DNA of 64,000 nucleotides. Source: Pyrus communis. Lineage: Eukaryota; Streptophyta; Magnoliopsida; Rosales; Rosaceae. Under the pieces are notes generated by a model. That model saw only the letters and a list, made by a program, of their open reading frames with translations. It searched no databases and was not told the origin of the DNA. How positions within the stretch are numbered: position 1 is the first letter of the stretch; every line of letters starts with the position of its first letter. The DNA lies in contig NC_084807.1 of NCBI RefSeq assembly GCF_963583255.1, positions 28,718,381 through 28,782,380 on the forward strand, in the 5' to 3' direction. The position numbers were made by a program, and so were the translations under genes. This document shows positions 59,601-64,000 of the stretch, in pieces.

Positions 59601-60059
59601 AACAAACAAACATATAGAAACTTGGACAACAATCAATGGAGTGGACTGGTAGGAATCGCTGTGGGAAACAGACTTGCAAGCCAAAACAAGAAACTTTTCT
59701 TATCTTCTTCTATGTGGGCCTCAAACCCAATTAGTGGCCTAATTTTTAATTTTTTCTTCTTCTATGTGGGCCTCAAATCCAATTAGTGGCCCAATTTTTA
59801 ATTTTTTGTGTTTGTTTTTCTCCTTATTAGTGGTTTCTTTTTCATGGTAAGTTTTGGCATAATCTTGAACTTTAAATTAACTTGAAAATGCTTTGAACAT
59901 CGCAGAATAAAAGGAGGGGACAAGACTGGAGGGGAGAAAATTTGAATCCTTACAATAGGTAACACATCATTATTGAATCTCGTTATTCTATATTTAAAGT
60001 AATTTTAGAATATAACTTCTCACGCACTTAGTATTACGATCTGGTGATTTTTACGTAAA

Positions 60060-62520
60060 AACATTATTCAACTCTTAACTTTCAGTTTTATCACTTCCCG
60101 GAACCAAATAGTGTAGATGCACTATGAAAGCATGCAGGTTTATTTGTTAATTATTGAGAGGTTCAGAGTAGCCTACCAACGTGAAAAACGTTGGATTATC
60201 TGTTAATTATCTGAGGGGCACAGGTAACCCACCAACGTGGAAAATGAAGTAAAGGTGTCGATCATGTTGGAGTAGCTAGCTGTCTCCGTGTGTTTTTCTG
60301 GGTTAGTGGGATGTCTAGGATTTGACAGAAGTTGCGCTTTATCTCGTTATAAATCTCTTTCGAACCACCAACCCTTTTTAACCACTGTTTGGTCTTTTTT
60401 CTTGCTTGGTTTATAGCCTTTTGCTGGGTTTTGCCTCCTTTGTTGTTCTCGAAAGGTTTTGCCCCTTTTAATACATTCTCCTTTTGGACCAACAAAAAGT
60501 TGGAGTAGCTACTAGCTAGCTCATGGGAGTTTTTTTGGTCCACCCATAAATGATGGTTATGTGCACCATAACTAACTAGCTAGCTATCATTGTTAGATGA
60601 ATTTAAATCTTGAGTATGCGTAAAAAATAGACAAAAATCTCAAAATTTAAACTCATCCAATAATAATAAGTAGATAGTGAGCATTACAACCACTAAAGAA
60701 TGGTGAGCAAATATGCACCCAACTAATGTCGGCGTGTACCACGTGTGTGGGACCCACAAACCTAATTATTTTTTGAATTTGGATTTTTCGCATGTTTTTT
60801 TCTTCAAAACTATACAAAGCTTACCACTTAGTATTACAGTCTAATGCTATATATTTTCACTTGTAAGTGAGAGATCTTAGGTTAGATTCTCACCAAATGC
60901 GAATTTGAACACATTATTGATAATCCATTATAAGGCTTAGACCACTCCCGACTCCCCACCTCAGAGCAACTCCAACGTTGAGCGTCTTCTAATCCACTGG
61001 GCTCCGGGTGAGCCTAGTTGCTCACCGAGTCGATTACTAACCAGCCTAGCCCTCAAGCCAAATGACGCAATGCTGACGTCATGATGACGTCAGCCCCTAT
61101 TAAAAAGTTAAAACAAAAATTAATTAAAATAAAAAAAGTAGACAAAATTAATTAAAAATACAAAAAATACCGAGGCAATAAATACCTAACTATGTTCTTG
61201 CACCTTACACCACATTTCAATATTTTAAAATACTTTCAACCAAAATTTTTTATTATTATTCGAAATTATAAATAAAATTATATTATTATTATTCGAAATT
61301 ATAAATAAAATTATCTTTTTATTATTTATAACAAAAATAATAATATTTTAATACAAATTGTCTGGGTTATTCACTTTAGAGATGGAAATGCACTTGGACA
61401 ATTACTCTTCACTAAGGGAATTGAGTTGCCTATAGCCCATGGGAGTTATCAATGCTGAAACTACTCTTAGTGTAGTTACTATCGTTTGTTAAAAAAAAAT
61501 AAAAAATAAAAAACTTGACAAGGCTTTTAATCCCAATGTTTTTCCCCCACAACACAATAAAGGCTTTTAATCCTAGCCATTGATATTCATCAGATGGCCC
61601 TCAATCTGCCACGTAATTTTAATGATTCCAAAATTACTTGGTTTAATTTTTATCACCCCTTCACCACTGCCCACGACTGCCACTTATAATTCAGTGCCAT
61701 GGTTGTCTCTCCTGTTCTTTTCCCTCCCTCTTCTCACTAACATGTCGGCAGAAGAGGACCTAACTCTGTTGAATCATTATCCAACGCAGCCACGGAAAAT
61801 TCCTTCATACCAAGAAGGTTTTTTGTTTTCTAAAGAAAAAGAAAGATTAAATAACAGAACCTCCAGGACAACCAGTACACATAACGTCAAAGTGCAAGGC
61901 ATTTTTCACAATCACAACCACAATATTAAACCAAAGGAGATCTCGAAATTTTAATAATTTTTGGGTGGTGCTATATACATATTTATTTTTACTTTTCATA
62001 TATTTTTTTAATTTTTAATTATCGAATCAAATGAATTAAGGAAGATCAATAAATAAAAACAATAAGATACGTAAATAGCATTACCCTTTTTTTCTTTCAT
62101 TTTTTATGTTTTGATTAATTTCATCATTGATGACTTGACTTGGTGGATAAGAGTATGGGTTGACTTGACAACTCGACTTTTATTTTTTTTGGAAACAATT
62201 GGCGACTTGACCTAGATATTTATTGTATGGATAATACAATAACTATCTAAGTATTTAATAAAAAGTCCTTGTCTAAAGCAGTTTAGGCCTTGCTTAAGTG
62301 TTAGGTCACCGTCACAATTAATTTCCAAATATTTAATAAAAAGTAGAGAGTGCCTAAACTTGCCTTAGACATGACAATTGTATTGTATTTGTTGTATTCG
62401 TGTTCTTTTCGTAACATACTAAATATCTTAAATAATTTTATCATGTCAAACTCGTTAAAATAAATAAAAAATATAATCCGAACCGAATTCTACCCGTTAA
62501 AATTAACAAATAATATAACA
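60060..62520. repeat. Intergenic repeat R, copy 3 (longest)
   Basis: Matches 1,000-2,430 (CTTTCAGTTTTATCAC, GTAGATGCACTATGAAAGCA, ATGTCAAACTCGTTAAAATA) and 28,196-28,960, with extra insertions. One is the inverted short repeat 60,830-60,965; another is a possible MITE at 60,965-61,475 (AGCAACTCCAACGTTGAG against the complement of TATCAATGCTGAAACTACTC). The ORFs at 60,262-60,543 and 61,580-61,954 lie in repeated DNA and show no domain. Confidence 0.65.
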
Positions 62521-63070
62521 CAACCCGATAAGGTTGCAAGTGGAAAGGAGCCCACGTTATGACCAGCAAAAAAGGACAGGACAGCCCACGCGGGCCCCGC
62601 GCCAGTCTGCAACCCAGGATAGAGGAATTCTCTGCGGGCGAGTGCACTACAAGCAGGGGTTCTACAGTTTACGTTGCCGGGCCGTTGGGAATCAATGGTT
62701 GTAACTCCTCCTGGGTTCTGATCCAGTATGACGCTCCAGCTACATCCCTTTTAAATCCAAAGGTTCAAATTCAATTTAATCATTTTTAACAGTAATAAAA
62801 ACGATCCACCGTCTTAAATTTAAATCCAACGGTCAAAATCACATCATCAATTAATCCAAATCAAATCCAACACAAAACTCGCCAAAACTCTATAATTACC
62901 CATCCATTTGTTCACTAATCCATGAAAAATTTCTCAACAATTTCTTTTGTTCAGAATTTAAATTTTCTAACATTGAAATGTTTGCAAAAATAAATAATAT
63001 AGATTACAAAGAAACTAATTCCTATATTACCAGCAAAAAAAAAGAAAGGTTGTTTTATACACACCCTACA
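62521..63070. other. Unassigned; short GC-rich island
   Basis: 62,540-62,745 is GC-rich (GCCCACGCGGGCCCCGCGCC) in an otherwise AT-rich neighbourhood. Both strands have short ORFs without recognisable domains. The rest has no feature I can name. Confidence 0.4.
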
Positions 63071-63074
63071 TTTT

Positions 63075-64000
63075 CTATAGATATACTGTGTACCATGGAT
63101 TTCGCGAGCAAAAGAACTTCTTTCCGAACTTTATCTGTTTTGAATTATGATTCGTAAGGGAATCAATAAATATTCCAAAATTAAATGGTGGCGAGGCACC
63201 ATCTGGAGTATCTAACGTGCAATGCTCGTTTAGAAATGTTGTATTTCTTGAAGTAGTAGTTTGACGCCCGCAGTAGAAAGTATTCATACATCCAATAGGG
63301 TCTGGACTACGATTTTCACATGTACTGTGCCAGCATAATATCTCTCATTGAATAGAAAAGAGATACCCAAAAGCTCCAGGTATCTACAAAAGTAACAAAT
63401 TCATAATCAAATTATTTTTCAATTAAGGAATATGTAATGCATTATGCAGGACAATGCTATCAGTTTTTACATTAACTAAATCGAACAAACAAAAAGTTGT
63501 CTTGCAATTTTCATGACGAAAGTAAGTTTGAGGGTATGCATAATACGAAACACGCAAACAAAATTCAAAGTTAGTCCAAGGTTTCTAAAAGAAGGTTTCA
63601 GCCGGCGAAAGTGAATACAATATTATAATGAAATGACAATCCAGACGAAACTTACGTGACTAGCAAGAATGTAGAGAAAAAAATTGAATAAACCTTTAAC
63701 CAAAATTCCAGCAGTCTTTCGAAGTTCATTGGACGACCTATGAATTCGACATATCCTTAATAGATATTGATCAAAAAGAAAGATATTCAGAACCTTTTTA
63801 TGTTCCACATATCTAATGCCTCTCATATGGTAAAAGTAAATATTATCAGTAGCTAGAAAAGAGAAATAAATAGGAGTTAGAAGTCCATTAATTACAACTA
63901 ACTGGTTAAGAATAGCTGCACAAATTGCTAGATGTTTCATGCAGATGATGATGTTATATATCGATTCCGGTAACCCTTTCGAAAACAAATCATCAAAGTT
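63075..64000 (-). pseudogene. CNGC relic G: exons 3-4, continuing past the right edge
   Basis: Exon 3 (63,852-63,656) reads EHKKVLNIFLFDQYLLRI and LFNFFLYILASH but is 197 nt, so out of frame with the 195 nt family length. Exon 4 (about 63,383-63,080) reads YLFSIQ, stop, EILCWH, then CTLDTPDGASPPFNFGIFID. It loses the SFWWGL pore helix just before its donor. Upstream of exon 3, the sequence passes at about 63,915 directly into the leader type seen in relics F and D (AAATTGCTAGATGTTTCATG), so exons 1-2 are deleted here. Exons 5-7 are absent before repeat R. Closest to relic D. Non-functional. Confidence 0.8.

Overview
This window is plant nuclear DNA: AT-rich, with long introns, GT-AG splice sites and many LTR elements, Helitrons and MITEs. 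It shows no bacterial or organellar gene organisation. The repeat repertoire (a Cassandra TRIM with a 5S-derived LTR and an initiator-Met primer site) and the divergent CNGC1-like genes suggest a eudicot, probably Rosaceae (Malus/Pyrus type). That placement is an inference from resemblance, not a measured match.

The backbone is a tandem cluster of cyclic nucleotide-gated channel (CNGC) genes and relics, all on the minus strand. Lower-coordinate to higher they are: E (0.4-1.0 kb, linker plus CNBD relic), A (3.8-13.2 kb, seven exons, one frameshift in the CNBD), F (19.1-19.7 kb, exon 1 fused to the linker exon), C (30.8-33.9 kb, exons 4-7, disrupted by stops and a nested transposon), D (45.9-48.4 kb, exons 1-3), B (53.7-58.4 kb, the only intact copy: seven exons, 607 codons, all splice sites canonical) and G (63.1-64.0 kb, runs off the right edge). 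Promoter-side and intergenic segments are duplicated with the genes (13.4-15.2 and 58.6-59.6 kb; 1.0-2.4, 28.2-29.0 and 60.1-62.5 kb; 16.0-16.5 and 18.0-18.2 kb). B and A share a CNGC1-like layout, but their exon 6 has lost about 190 nt of C-linker compared with C, and their pore reads GTNL where plant CNGCs usually have GQNL or GQGL.

Mobile DNA fills the rest. 0-30 kb: a decayed Copia in intron 3 of A, Mutator-, PIF/Harbinger- and hAT-type MITEs (several with clear target duplications), and a 3.1 kb non-coding LTR-like block. 30-34 kb: a TA-flanked element, itself carrying a hAT MITE, inside the last exon of copy C. 34-44.8 kb: a head-to-tail run of four Helitron 3' ends. The Helitrons carry captured host gene fragments (ACT-domain repeat protein; DnaJ-type zinc-finger protein; U5 snRNP GTPase SNU114/EFTUD2) plus a Cassandra element and a Mutator-like foldback. 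48.5-53.7 kb: a Copia-like element with two unrelated LTRs, whose 5' half and 3' half come from different families joined inside integrase, and which was later hit by a Cassandra-type solo LTR.

The only likely functional host gene is CNGC copy B. Everything else is pseudogene, captured fragment or transposon. Comparing A with B orders many of the insertions as before or after their duplication.
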